From CADCWK01 sp964244115 (GTDB taxonomy: Bacteria; Chloroflexota; Chloroflexia; Thermomicrobiales; UBA6265), in NCBI GenBank assembly GCA_964244115.1, contig CAXTHM010000006.1, positions 14,707 to 78,706 on the forward strand: a stretch of DNA of 64,000 nucleotides, read 5' to 3'. Of this stretch, positions 33,806 to 42,183 are shown one piece after another. A model generated the notes under the pieces. The model was not told the origin of the DNA. It did no database searches and was given only the letters and a program-made list of their open reading frames with translations. Made by a program: the position numbers and the translations under genes. The first letter of the stretch is position 1; each line of letters starts with the position of its first letter.

Positions 33806-34744
33806 CTAGACGCCGACCGGTTCCCGGACCTCGGCCAGGACGGCCTTGAGATACCGGGCCAGTTCGCCGGGTCCGGAGCGCGGGGCGATGGCCTCGACGT
33901 CGGGGTTGTAGTTCGTGTTGGTGTTGACGTCGTAGACCAGGACGCGGCCGTCTTTCGCCTCGATGAATTCGAAGCCGGCGACCTCGAGCTGGTACGCCTC
34001 GGCGAAGGCCTCGATCTGGCCGATGAGCGGGCTGTCGAAGCCGGCGCGGAGCGCGAAGAGGCTCTCGGCCTGGATCGGTCGGCCCTGGTCGTCCAGCTCG
34101 CAGGCGTCGGCCGGGCAGAGCTGGAAGCCGCCCCGGGCGGTGTCGGCGGTGATGGCGTAGACGTAGCGGTACCCGACGGTCTCGACCCGGGTGATGAACG
34201 GCGCGCGGGGCTCGACGTACTCCTGCAGCAGGGTGATGCCATCGACGGGCTGCTCGAACGCGTCCGAGGCGACATAGTCCCGGAAGGTGACGAGGTCGTC
34301 GAAGCGGCGAACGCCGAGGCCCTTGCCGCCCTGGTTGTGCTTGGTGATGAACGGCGTCGGGAACCGCTCGGCCGCGGCGACCAGATCGTCCCGGCCGACG
34401 ACGGCGACGGTCCGGGGGACGGCGATCCCGAAGGCCTTGAGGCGGGTGAGCTGGCGGACCTTGCTGACCTCCATCTCGACGACGGCGCGACCGTTGACGA
34501 CGCGGCGGCCGTGGGCTTCCAGCCATTCGAGGATGGCGCGGGTGTAGTCCTTGGACCAGGCGTGGTCGCGGGTGTGGGACGAGGCGCTGAGCCGGTTGTA
34601 GAAGACGCCCTCCGGCGGGGCGGCGTCGAGGTCGATGGTGCCGGTCGTCAGCAGCCACTCCTGGTAGTCGAGCCCGGCGGCCTCGAAGGCGCGGCCAAAG
34701 GGCGGGAACCAGTCGGGGTTCTCGTGGAGGACGTAGACGGTCAT
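33806..34744 (-). CDS. RimK-type ATP-grasp ligase
   Basis: 312 residues from the ATG at 34744, preceded by AAGGA. The ATP-grasp motifs are visible: PFITKHNQGGKGLGVRRFDD (the phosphate-binding Gly-rich loop), LLQEYVEP, and at the end FEFIEAKDGRVLVYDVNTNTN, whose last residues hold the Mg-binding Glu/Asn. Such enzymes add amino acids to a carboxylate of a peptide or small molecule; the substrate is unknown. It is transcribed divergently from the PPOX gene at 35056. Confidence 0.85.
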   Translation of the reverse strand: MTVYVLHENPDWFPPFGRAFEAAGLDYQEWLLTTGTIDLDAAPPEGVFYNRLSASSHTRDHAWSKDYTRAILEWLEAHGRRVVNGRAVVEMEVSKVRQLTRLKAFGIAVPRTVAVVGRDDLVAAAERFPTPFITKHNQGGKGLGVRRFDDLVTFRDYVASDAFEQPVDGITLLQEYVEPRAPFITRVETVGYRYVYAITADTARGGFQLCPADACELDDQGRPIQAESLFALRAGFDSPLIGQIEAFAEAYQLEVAGFEFIEAKDGRVLVYDVNTNTNYNPDVEAIAPRSGPGELARYLKAVLAEVREPVGV

Positions 34745-35055
34745 GGCGGTCCTTTCCGGCGCGAATCGGTATTCCTGCCGGCAAGCATACCCGGCTCGGT
34801 CGGACCTCGGCTGGTACCGGATCGAGAAGTCGACAAACGTCAGTGCGCCGCCCGTAGGGGTGGCGGCGACCGTCGGTCGGTTCGCCGAATGGCCGAACGA
34901 ACGTTGACGCCGTCCCTCCACGGGCGGCGATCGTCGACCATCCGCCCCGTCGCCAGGTGCCGCTACTTGACGCCAGGTAATATGCTTACGAACGGATAGT
35001 CATTCGATGGTGTCGGCGGCCGGTCGGACGGACGGGTCGCGAAGAGGGTTCCCCT
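34745..35055. other. Divergent intergenic region
   Basis: About 310 bases between the divergent ATP-grasp and PPOX genes, so both promoters should lie here. The stretch TTGACGCCAGGTAATATGC near 34967 has -35-like and A/T-rich parts but no well-spaced promoter I can defend. Confidence 0.4.
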
Positions 35056-35451
35056 GTGGCCGAGATTCCCGCGTCCTTCCATGATCTGCTGACCGCGCCG
35101 GGCGTCGGCGTCCTGACGACGATCGGGGCCGACGGGCTGCCGCAGACGACGGCACTCTGGTATCTGTTCGAGGACGGCCAGGTCCGGCTGTCGCTCAACC
35201 GGGCCCGCCAGAAGACGAAGAACCTCGAGCGGAACCCGAACGTGTCGTTCTTCCTGCTCGACCCGGCCAATCCGTACCGGACGATCGAGGTCCGGGGGAC
35301 GGCGACGATCACGCCCGACGATGACTACACCTTCGCGGATCGGATAGGGCAGCAGTACGGCGGGGCCAACGTCCGGGACAACGACCGGCCGGGCGAGTCG
35401 CGGGTCATCGTCGCGATCGAGCCGGTGAAGGTGAACACCTTCGGCGGCTGA
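35056..35451 (+). CDS. PPOX-class, probably F420-dependent oxidoreductase
   Basis: 131 residues from a GTG with GAGGG upstream. GVGVLTTIGADGLPQTTALWYL, LSLNRARQKTKNLERNPNVSFFLLD and NPYRTIEVRGTATI are the flavin/F420-binding split barrel signatures of the PPOX family. It probably reduces or oxidises a small molecule with F420H2 or FMN. A second, truncated family member lies at 43278. Confidence 0.85.
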   Translation: MAEIPASFHDLLTAPGVGVLTTIGADGLPQTTALWYLFEDGQVRLSLNRARQKTKNLERNPNVSFFLLDPANPYRTIEVRGTATITPDDDYTFADRIGQQYGGANVRDNDRPGESRVIVAIEPVKVNTFGG

Positions 35452-35556
35452 ACTGTCGCTATCGATTCCCTTGTCTCATCGATGTGCCGTCAGCGCGGAT
35501 ATCTGGGACTCCCCACTCCTTTCCAAAGGAAACTGACGGGGTATCGACGGGTTCGT

Positions 35557-36027
35557 TCAACCCTGATCGTCATCTCGCTCATCTGTCGCCGAAGGGACGT
35601 CAGGAGCGATGCGGTCGAGTCGATAGCGAACTTCGACCTCCTGCTCCAGCAGGACGATCCGGACGATCTCCAGGTTGGTACCTTGCGCGTATTCCAGATG
35701 ATGCTCGACGACGGGCCAGCACTGGCGGGTACGTTCGACGGAGCGGGCGTATGACATCCCGAGCTGGAGTAACGGGACCTGGCGCAGATCACGGCGGCTC
35801 ATGAAACTGGCCTGCCTGAGCAGGACGCGGAAATCACGATCGTGGCTCACGACGATCAGGCTCCGGCTTCGGGCAAGCCGTGCGAGGTCTTCATCGGGTG
35901 CGCCAGCCGACAGCGACTGACGTGAACCGTAGACCTGATAGCCCAGGGCCAGAATAGTCTCTGCCACCCCGGACTGGACGTTCTCATCGATCAGGAACCG
36001 GAACGGGCTGTCTGATGCCGAGGTCAT
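35557..36027 (-). CDS. DUF5615-like PIN-fold protein (pair 2 toxin-like)
   Basis: 156 residues. FRFLIDENVQSGVAETILALGY and EDLARLARSRSLIVVSHDRDF parallel the pair 1 protein at 30090, with the same Asp positions. It starts three bases after the DUF433 gene, so the two are coupled. The C-terminal half is rich in Leu and charged residues. Confidence 0.78.
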   Translation of the reverse strand: MTSASDSPFRFLIDENVQSGVAETILALGYQVYGSRQSLSAGAPDEDLARLARSRSLIVVSHDRDFRVLLRQASFMSRRDLRQVPLLQLGMSYARSVERTRQCWPVVEHHLEYAQGTNLEIVRIVLLEQEVEVRYRLDRIAPDVPSATDERDDDQG

Positions 36028-36030
36028 CCG

Positions 36031-36669
36031 TCAGGCGACATCCGCGCTGGATGCGTAGGCCAGAGCGGCTTCGACGTCGACGACCTGGAGGTGCGGGTAG
36101 GCGTCGATGATCGCCTGCGTCGAGTACCCGGCATTGGAGAGTTCGTGGATCGCGACGACTGGGATTCGGGTGCCGGCGATCACCGGCTCGTTGCCGAGGA
36201 CACCGCGATGACGCTCGACCTGGCCAAACTGTTCGGGAGACCGTTGCAGCGCCGCGTCGACCCTTCGACGGACATCCTCTATCAGTTCCATCAGGTCGAT
36301 TGACCGTACCTCGTCGGGGTGATCGGACTCCCACCGGCCAGTCACAGGGTCGAGCAGGACGAGCTGGCGACCGAGCGCACCGAACCCCAGGTCCGACCAG
36401 GGCGTGTCGCGATGCCTGGCGAGATATCGGCCGGCGCGTCCGAGATCCTCCGTTCGCAACCCCAGATCGCGTCGAAGGTTTGCCAGCGCCCGCAGGTTCA
36501 AAAGGTCCCGGAACCCGTAGATGTCGCGTCCTGATTCATCCGCAAGATCATCGAAGGACGACTGGATGATACCGGCCGAATGCCAGGACCGGAGCGTGCC
36601 CTTCGGCAGGCCAGTCACCTGAACTGCCCCGTCCACATCGAGGGCCAGGACATCATACGGCTCGCTCAT
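36031..36669 (-). CDS. MerR-like HTH plus DUF433 protein (pair 2 antitoxin-like)
   Basis: 212 residues from the ATG at 36669, with AGGGGCG upstream. The N-terminal DNA-binding part contains VTGLPKGTLRSWHSAGIIQ, and the DUF433 domain at the end contains EPVIAGTRIPVVAIHELSNA then GYSTQAIIDAYPHLQ. Domain order and spacing match the protein at 30533, so the two modules are paralogous. Confidence 0.8.
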   Translation of the reverse strand: MSEPYDVLALDVDGAVQVTGLPKGTLRSWHSAGIIQSSFDDLADESGRDIYGFRDLLNLRALANLRRDLGLRTEDLGRAGRYLARHRDTPWSDLGFGALGRQLVLLDPVTGRWESDHPDEVRSIDLMELIEDVRRRVDAALQRSPEQFGQVERHRGVLGNEPVIAGTRIPVVAIHELSNAGYSTQAIIDAYPHLQVVDVEAALAYASSADVA

Positions 36670-36785
36670 GGTGACGCCCCTGCCATTGAGAACCGTGGAG
36701 ATGGACCCATGCCCGGTGATCTCCACTCGGAATTGTACCCAGAGCCAGCATTCTCTTACCGTCTGACGACGCCAGGTAATGACGG

Positions 36786-38573
36786 CTACTGCACGGTGGC
36801 GGTGACGCGGTGGTAGCCGTGGGCGCCCATCGGGACGGTGTCCTGGACCTCGGGAATCTGCGGGTCGCCGTTGCCGTCAACGGCGCGGGACGTGACGACG
36901 TACTCACCGGGCTGGGCCGGGACCTGCCAGTCGGCCTCCCAGAACACCCAGGTCAGGTCGGTGCCGGGGTAGGTGATGCGGACGGGTTGCCAGGTCTGGC
37001 CGTCGTCCGGGCTGAACTCGATGCCCTGGATGCCGCGATCCCCAGCGAAGGCGCGCCCCTTGACCGTGACCTGCTGTCCGGCCCGGAGCGGGTCACGGAA
37101 ACGGGTGTTGTTGACGACCTGCGGGCTGTAAAAGTCCGAACGGGTATAGGGGGCGAAGTTCGGGCCCCAGCCCTGCTGCTCGTAGAAGCCCTTGGCGTCG
37201 TAGTCGACGACCTCGATTCCGGTGATCCACTTGATGTTCTTCTCGCCGAACAGCCCCGGCACCAGCAGCCGGACCGGGCCGCCGTGCTTCTGCGGTAGCG
37301 GCTCGCCGTTCATCGTGTGGGCCAGCATCGTCGACGATCCCAGCGCCTTGTCGATCGCGAAGGTATCGATGTAGCCGTCGGCGCCGTAGAGCTTGACCTC
37401 GACCGCGCCCTCCCTGACGCCGGCCTCGTTCAGAAGGGTCCGGAGCTGGACGCCATCCCAGAGGGCATTGCTGAACAGGCCGGACCCGACCCGGTTGCTA
37501 ATGCACATCAGGGTCGATTCCTGCTCATAGGGGGCGAGCTGGAGGAGATCGTCGTAGCCGTAGAGCCGGGGGTAGGTGACGAGGCCAAAGATCTCCAGCC
37601 GCCAGGTGTCGGTCTCGATGCGCGGGTCGATCACGTTCTTGGTGACGGAGTAGAACTGGTCGTTGGGCGTGATCGGCTGGATGCCGGCGCCGTTGTAGGG
37701 CCGGCCGTCATAGCTGAACGCCGCCATCCCGTAGAGCCGGCGGAACAGCGACCACGATGGCAGCACCAGGATGGCGGCCGCGATCACCGCGAGGATGCTC
37801 CGGCGGGCGACCGGCCGGGCGACCGGGAGCAGCGGACGACTGATCGCCGGGGCCGTCATGACCGGCACGGCCGTCGGCACAGTCCCGGGCGTCGGCTCGG
37901 TCTTGAGCGACGCACCCGTGCCGGCCTCGGCGTCCATCCGGGCCGTCGCGACCGCGATGTCGTAGGTCGCCGTCGTGACCACGGGCTCGGGCACGACCTC
38001 GGTGACGCCGACGCGCTCGGTGATGAAGCGGTAGCTCAGGAGTAGGACGGCGCCGAAGCCGACGACGTAGGAGAGGAGGTACCAGCCCATCGTGACGAGG
38101 CGGGCATCGAAGGGCGGCAGGCCCTTGTAGCTCGTGACGAGGACCGGCCAGAGGAAGATCACCGAGCCCGCCCAGAGGACGAGCGTCGCGCCGAGGATGA
38201 AGGCGACGCCGTGCTTCGGCAGCCCGAATCGCCCGGTGCCGGCCCGGCGGGAGCGGAGGCTCTCGGCGATCAGCGGGTAGACCAGCCCGGCCACGAGCCC
38301 GGCCACGATGACGCCGGTGGTGCCGGTCCGGATGCCGAACTTCTTCAGCCCGTTATAGCCGCCGTAGTCATTGAAGAGGCCGAAGAACGTGTCGATGCTG
38401 AGGAGCGGCGCGACCCGGTCCGGGATCGCCTCGGGCGGCGGCGTGACGCCGAAGAAGTACCGCCCGGCGATCAAGAACAGCCCCAGCGAGGCCGTCGCGA
38501 CCAGACCGGCGATGAGGCCGGCGAGCAGGGTGAGGAGACGGCGTCTGATCGTCATGGTCCGGGCTCGTTTCAT
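36786..38573 (-). CDS. Membrane-anchored molybdopterin-dependent oxidoreductase (sulfite oxidase family)
   Basis: 595 residues from the ATG at 38573 (ATG 38555 is an alternative). The first third has four or more transmembrane helices, a Pro/Thr-rich linker follows, then a further helix and a sulfite-oxidase-type molybdopterin domain with the metal-binding Cys in STLMCISNRVGSG. A C-terminal Ig-like dimerisation domain follows (IQGIEFSPDDGQTWQPVRI and FWEADWQVPAQPGEYVV). The catalytic part is predicted to be outside the membrane. The physiological substrate is unknown; no heme partner gene is adjacent. Confidence 0.85.
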   Translation of the reverse strand: MKRARTMTIRRRLLTLLAGLIAGLVATASLGLFLIAGRYFFGVTPPPEAIPDRVAPLLSIDTFFGLFNDYGGYNGLKKFGIRTGTTGVIVAGLVAGLVYPLIAESLRSRRAGTGRFGLPKHGVAFILGATLVLWAGSVIFLWPVLVTSYKGLPPFDARLVTMGWYLLSYVVGFGAVLLLSYRFITERVGVTEVVPEPVVTTATYDIAVATARMDAEAGTGASLKTEPTPGTVPTAVPVMTAPAISRPLLPVARPVARRSILAVIAAAILVLPSWSLFRRLYGMAAFSYDGRPYNGAGIQPITPNDQFYSVTKNVIDPRIETDTWRLEIFGLVTYPRLYGYDDLLQLAPYEQESTLMCISNRVGSGLFSNALWDGVQLRTLLNEAGVREGAVEVKLYGADGYIDTFAIDKALGSSTMLAHTMNGEPLPQKHGGPVRLLVPGLFGEKNIKWITGIEVVDYDAKGFYEQQGWGPNFAPYTRSDFYSPQVVNNTRFRDPLRAGQQVTVKGRAFAGDRGIQGIEFSPDDGQTWQPVRITYPGTDLTWVFWEADWQVPAQPGEYVVTSRAVDGNGDPQIPEVQDTVPMGAHGYHRVTATVQ

Positions 38574-38763
38574 GGAGGTGGCCGTTGGCGGCGGCGATGC
38601 CACCGGCGGCCGCCGGCGATCGGGTCGGCAGGCGGTCGGGCGCCTGGGTGATGTCGGCGATCAGGACGACGGGGTCCTCGAGCCCGACGACTGAGTCGGA
38701 CCGGTGTCCAGGACCCGTATCACCGAGCGTCTTCGAGCGGGAACGCGCTGGCAGCCCACTAGT

Positions 38764-39327
38764 TCAGGCGGCGGGATCGGCGGGGATGAAGATGGTTTCC
38801 GGGTCGACGACGAGGCCCGGCAGGACGACCGACGCGTAGTGGCCCTGGTCGTTCGCCTTCTGCGGGCCGTAGATCCCGTCGATCAGCGAGAGGATCAGGA
38901 CCGTTCGGGGCGCGGGATCGACCAGCCAGTACTCCCAAATACCGCTCTGGGCGTAGCGGAACATCTTGGTGACCGTGTCGTAATCCCGATTGGTCGGGGA
39001 GATGACTTCGACGGCGAGATCCGGGGCGCCATGGAATCGTCCCGACCGGAGGTTGGGCAGATTCGCATGCGTGAGGACGAAGACGTCCGGCTCCACGACC
39101 ACCTCATCGTTCAAGAGGATATCGAACGGGGCGTACATCGTCTCACCGAGTGCGCGCTGCTGCACCCAGGCATCGAGCAGGCGAAAGATCGCGCGGGACG
39201 TGAACTGGTGTTGCCAGTTGGGTGCTGCCGCCACGAAGATCTCTCCGTCGATGAGCTCGTAGCGCCGACCGTCATCGGGCATGGCGTCCAGGTCAGCGAT
39301 CGTGGCTCGTCGGGTGGCAGCGACCAT
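38764..39327 (-). CDS. Uma2 (DUF820) family putative restriction-endonuclease-like protein
   Basis: 187 residues. DAMPDDGRRYELIDGEIFVAA is the family opening, and the nuclease core is PDVFVLTH followed by GAPDLAVEVISPTNRDYD, with Asp and Glu of the PD-(D/E)XK fold, then YWLVDPAPRTVLIL. Members are common in Chloroflexota and cyanobacteria, with function mostly unproven. The gene stands alone. Confidence 0.85.
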   Translation of the reverse strand: MVAATRRATIADLDAMPDDGRRYELIDGEIFVAAAPNWQHQFTSRAIFRLLDAWVQQRALGETMYAPFDILLNDEVVVEPDVFVLTHANLPNLRSGRFHGAPDLAVEVISPTNRDYDTVTKMFRYAQSGIWEYWLVDPAPRTVLILSLIDGIYGPQKANDQGHYASVVLPGLVVDPETIFIPADPAA

Positions 39328-39420
39328 GGGATACCCCTCTCCGGGATGCGAATCTGATGTCAGCGTAGCAGAACGCCTCTCGTGCTCCCACGCCGAAATC
39401 TGGTCTCCTCGGTCTCGGTT

Positions 39421-41700
39421 CTATGAAGAACCCGACGGCTGGAAGCCGGCGGCGCGGAGCCGTTCGGTCAGGGTGGCGACGGCGGTGTCGCTGTCGGCGG
39501 AGCGCCAGCCGCCGGGTAGCGGGATGACGACGGAGCCGTCCGGGAGGGGATGGGCGGTCAGGCCGGCGGCGGTGGCGAGCGCGACGAGTTCCTCGATCTG
39601 CGCGTCGTCGTCCGGCCGCAGGGTGAGGGCGGAGCCAAGGCGGACGCGGCGGAAGCCGTTCGACCAGCCCTGGAGGTCGGCCAGCACCGGCTCGGGCAGG
39701 CCGCGACGGGACTGGCGGGTGAGGAAGTCCGTGACCTGGCCGAGCTCGAAGCCGGCCGCCAGGGCCCGTCCGAGCGCTGCCTCGGTCAGCCGGTAGGTGC
39801 TGATCTCGCCCAACGTCTGCGGGTCGGCGAAGGTGAGCAGCGACCAGACCCGGACCGGGGACGGCTGCCGGAGCCGGATGGTGCCGTCGATGGCGAGGCT
39901 GATCGGCGCCTCGCGGTTGGCGCCGTCACGGGTCGTCGTGGCGTTGGCGCTGTCGGGGCGCTCCGTGGTCGTCGGGGCGAGCGCGGCCGGGCTGACGCGG
40001 ACCAGCCGGCGCCCACGGGGACCGAGACCGAGTTCGACGAGGCCGAACCAGGCCAGCGCCGTCGTCAGGGTCCCGGAGATCGTGTCGGCGATGGCGGCCC
40101 GGCGGCGCTCGGGTTCGGTCGTGCCGGTGTAGGCGGCGCTGGCGGCGGAGAAGGTGTCGCCGAGGATGTCGGTATCGAGCGCGGCCAGCCACTGGGCCAG
40201 CTCGTCGACGGCGTACCACGGACCCGCGTCCTGCCCCGTCTCCGCATTCGCGTCCGGTTTCGGCCTGACTCCGGTGGGTGGTGCGGTCGCCTGGTCGGTC
40301 GCGATCAGTTCCCCGAGGTGGGCGAGCAGGCGGCGGCGGAAGCCCCGCCAGTCGGCACCCTCGATGGCAAGGTCGGTCCGGGCGGCGCCCTCCGGCCAGC
40401 CCGTGGTCGCGAGCCAGCGGAGCCGGAGCTGGGCCGTCTGCTCCGGGAACGACCGGTCCCGCCAGCCCCGGATCGCGGCGGTCGAGGTCAGGGCGGCCCC
40501 GGACGGGCCGTCGGTGACCCGGAGGATGCCCTCGTCCTGCCCGAAGGCGGCGAGGAAGGCGAGGTAGCCGGGCGGGGGCGTGTCGTCCCCGCGCCACCAG
40601 AGTCGGCCGTTGAGCCAGCGCAGCCACGATCGGGGCAGGCTCTCGACGGTCGCGATGGCCGGAGCGTCGGCGCTGCCGAGGGCGCGGACGACGGTGAGCA
40701 GGTCCCAGGCGAGGCTGTCGGGGGAACGCCACGGGTCGGGCTGGACCTGATCGGCCGAGACCGGTTCCGGGCGGTCGATCCCGTGGGCCGCGAGCGCCTT
40801 CGGGTCGCGGATCTCGGCCGGGACGAACAGGAGCCGGTTGCCGCTGGCGTCGTAGGTGTGCCAGACGAGCAGGCGGGACTCGAGATCGGACAGCATCGAG
40901 CGCAGGCGGAGTTCGGCGGCCGGATCATTCTCGGGTGGCGTCAGGCCGGCCGTCGCGACGGCTTCGGCCAGCGGGACGGTGACACGCTGGGGGTACGGGA
41001 GGGGCGTCGGGGCGTCGGGATCGGGGCGGGGCGGCAGGACGGCGTCCCAGAGCCGGGCGGCCTCCGGGCGGCGGGCGAGGCTCTGGACGACGGCGCGGCG
41101 GCGGTCCGGGTCGGCGACGCCCTCGCCGATCCGGGCGATCAGGTCGTCCCGGCGGTGCAGACCGGGGATGGCCTTGAAGCCCCAGTACCCGGCGGCCTCT
41201 TCCAGCTCGGTGTCGTCGAGGAGGCCCAGGAGGGTCGGCAGGGTCCGGGCGCTGACGTCGCCCAGTTCGCGCTCATCGCGGAGCCGACGGAAGAGCTGGC
41301 CGATCTCGATCGGGAGGAACAGGCGAGGGACGGCGCCGATCGGGAGCGGGTCGTCGTCGCCGACCCGGGCGATGATCCCGGCGCGGTAGAGACGGGCGGC
41401 GATCTCGTGGGCGGCGGGTTCGCTGACGCCGAGGCGCCGGGCGAGGTCGCCGATCGCGAGCGAGGCCTCGCTGGTCTCCGTGAGGAGCGTGACGAGCTGG
41501 CGCTCCTCGGCGTCGAGGCGCTCCCAGGCGTCGCGGCCGCCTCGCGTGTCGGTCATCGTCCGGTAGAGCCCACCGACGAGCCGGTGCTTCGGGCCGGCGG
41601 ACTCCGTCGGGACCCGCCAGAAGCGGGCGATCCGGGTGAGCTCTTCGGGTGAGCGGCCGTTGAGCCGTCCCAGCAGGTTGCGCACGTCGCCCTCCCTCAT
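39421..41700 (-). CDS. Helicase_C_3-like (XPB/Ssl2 N-terminal-like) protein without a helicase motor
   Basis: 759 residues from the ATG at 41700. There are no Walker motifs. The N-terminal half has winged-helix stretches (LAIGDLARRLGVSEPAAHEIAARL). Near residue 650 lies ADPQTLGEISTYRLTEAALG followed by a LTRQSRRGLPEPVLADLQGW segment, the pattern of the helicase-associated domain (Helicase_C_3) found in separate proteins of actinobacteria and Chloroflexota. A DNA-repair or transcription-linked role is inferred. A matching XPB-type helicase is not in the window. Confidence 0.7.
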   Translation of the reverse strand: MREGDVRNLLGRLNGRSPEELTRIARFWRVPTESAGPKHRLVGGLYRTMTDTRGGRDAWERLDAEERQLVTLLTETSEASLAIGDLARRLGVSEPAAHEIAARLYRAGIIARVGDDDPLPIGAVPRLFLPIEIGQLFRRLRDERELGDVSARTLPTLLGLLDDTELEEAAGYWGFKAIPGLHRRDDLIARIGEGVADPDRRRAVVQSLARRPEAARLWDAVLPPRPDPDAPTPLPYPQRVTVPLAEAVATAGLTPPENDPAAELRLRSMLSDLESRLLVWHTYDASGNRLLFVPAEIRDPKALAAHGIDRPEPVSADQVQPDPWRSPDSLAWDLLTVVRALGSADAPAIATVESLPRSWLRWLNGRLWWRGDDTPPPGYLAFLAAFGQDEGILRVTDGPSGAALTSTAAIRGWRDRSFPEQTAQLRLRWLATTGWPEGAARTDLAIEGADWRGFRRRLLAHLGELIATDQATAPPTGVRPKPDANAETGQDAGPWYAVDELAQWLAALDTDILGDTFSAASAAYTGTTEPERRRAAIADTISGTLTTALAWFGLVELGLGPRGRRLVRVSPAALAPTTTERPDSANATTTRDGANREAPISLAIDGTIRLRQPSPVRVWSLLTFADPQTLGEISTYRLTEAALGRALAAGFELGQVTDFLTRQSRRGLPEPVLADLQGWSNGFRRVRLGSALTLRPDDDAQIEELVALATAAGLTAHPLPDGSVVIPLPGGWRSADSDTAVATLTERLRAAGFQPSGSS

Positions 41701-41811
41701 CCGCCGCACCGGAGATCCAGCTCTGAGGACCGGGGTGCCTGGGAAGTATAGGGACGACCGTGTTCAGGCGGGTTGTCGTGGAAGCGCACGGGTCGCGGAC
41801 GTGACACGGTC

Positions 41812-41838
41812 CCGGGCGCTGAAGCCGCCCGGCAACCC
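41812..41838 (+). promoter_or_regulatory. Conserved 27-nt structured element, copy 2 (SAM-riboswitch-like core)
   Basis: Identical over 27 bases to 19481-19507 and again followed after four bases by ATGGT. No gene on the plus strand starts within 1 kb downstream, so if it is a riboswitch its target is missing or unrecognised. Confidence 0.35.
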
Positions 41839-41891
41839 GAAAATGGTGAGCATGTGGGTTGGCACAACGTAATGAGTAACGGAACACGAGT

Positions 41892-42074
41892 TCAATGTAC
41901 CGGCTCGTAATGCAGCACGAGCCGGTGTTCCGCCGTTAGCGCGACGAGCGCGTAGGCATGGCCATCGTCGTCCGAGCATTCGACCTCGAAGACGCTCGGC
42001 TTCAGGATCTCCACGACCGTCCCGACCTGCCTCCGTTGGGGGACGTGACCTGGCATTTGCCTGGTCAGTGCCAT
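41892..42074 (-). CDS. DUF4926 domain protein
   Basis: 60 residues from the ATG at 42074. MALTRQMPGHVPQRRQVGTV and the remaining VVEILKPSVFEVECSDDDGHAYALVAL follow the DUF4926 pattern (a small beta-barrel). Family members usually start a little earlier (LLDVVALTR); here KILDG precedes the ATG in frame, so an upstream non-ATG start is possible. DUF4926 proteins often act beside a nuclease or toxin-like partner, but none is obvious here. Confidence 0.65.
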   Translation of the reverse strand: MALTRQMPGHVPQRRQVGTVVEILKPSVFEVECSDDDGHAYALVALTAEHRLVLHYEPVH

Positions 42075-42093
42075 GCCATCGAGGATTTTCCCC

Positions 42094-42134
42094 CTGCTCC
42101 CTGGCGCACCTACTAGCGGCGCACCAGGGAGCAG
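42094..42134 (-). terminator. Stem-loop between the secreted-protein and DUF4926 genes
   Basis: CTGCTCCCTGG (42094-42104) pairs with CCAGGGAGCAG (42124-42134) and a CGC/GCG extension closes the loop. It lies 50 bases after the stop of the minus-strand secreted-protein gene. No U tract follows, so it may be a terminator or a processing hairpin. Confidence 0.45.
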
Positions 42135-42183
42135 CGGGGATTCGCGCCCAACGTCAAGGCAGATCAGCCGACTCGGTCGGGGT

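Noticed and set aside
39550..41652. A 700-residue plus-strand open frame opposite the Helicase_C_3-like gene
   Set aside because: Gly/Arg/Glu-rich shadow without any domain pattern; the minus-strand protein is coherent.
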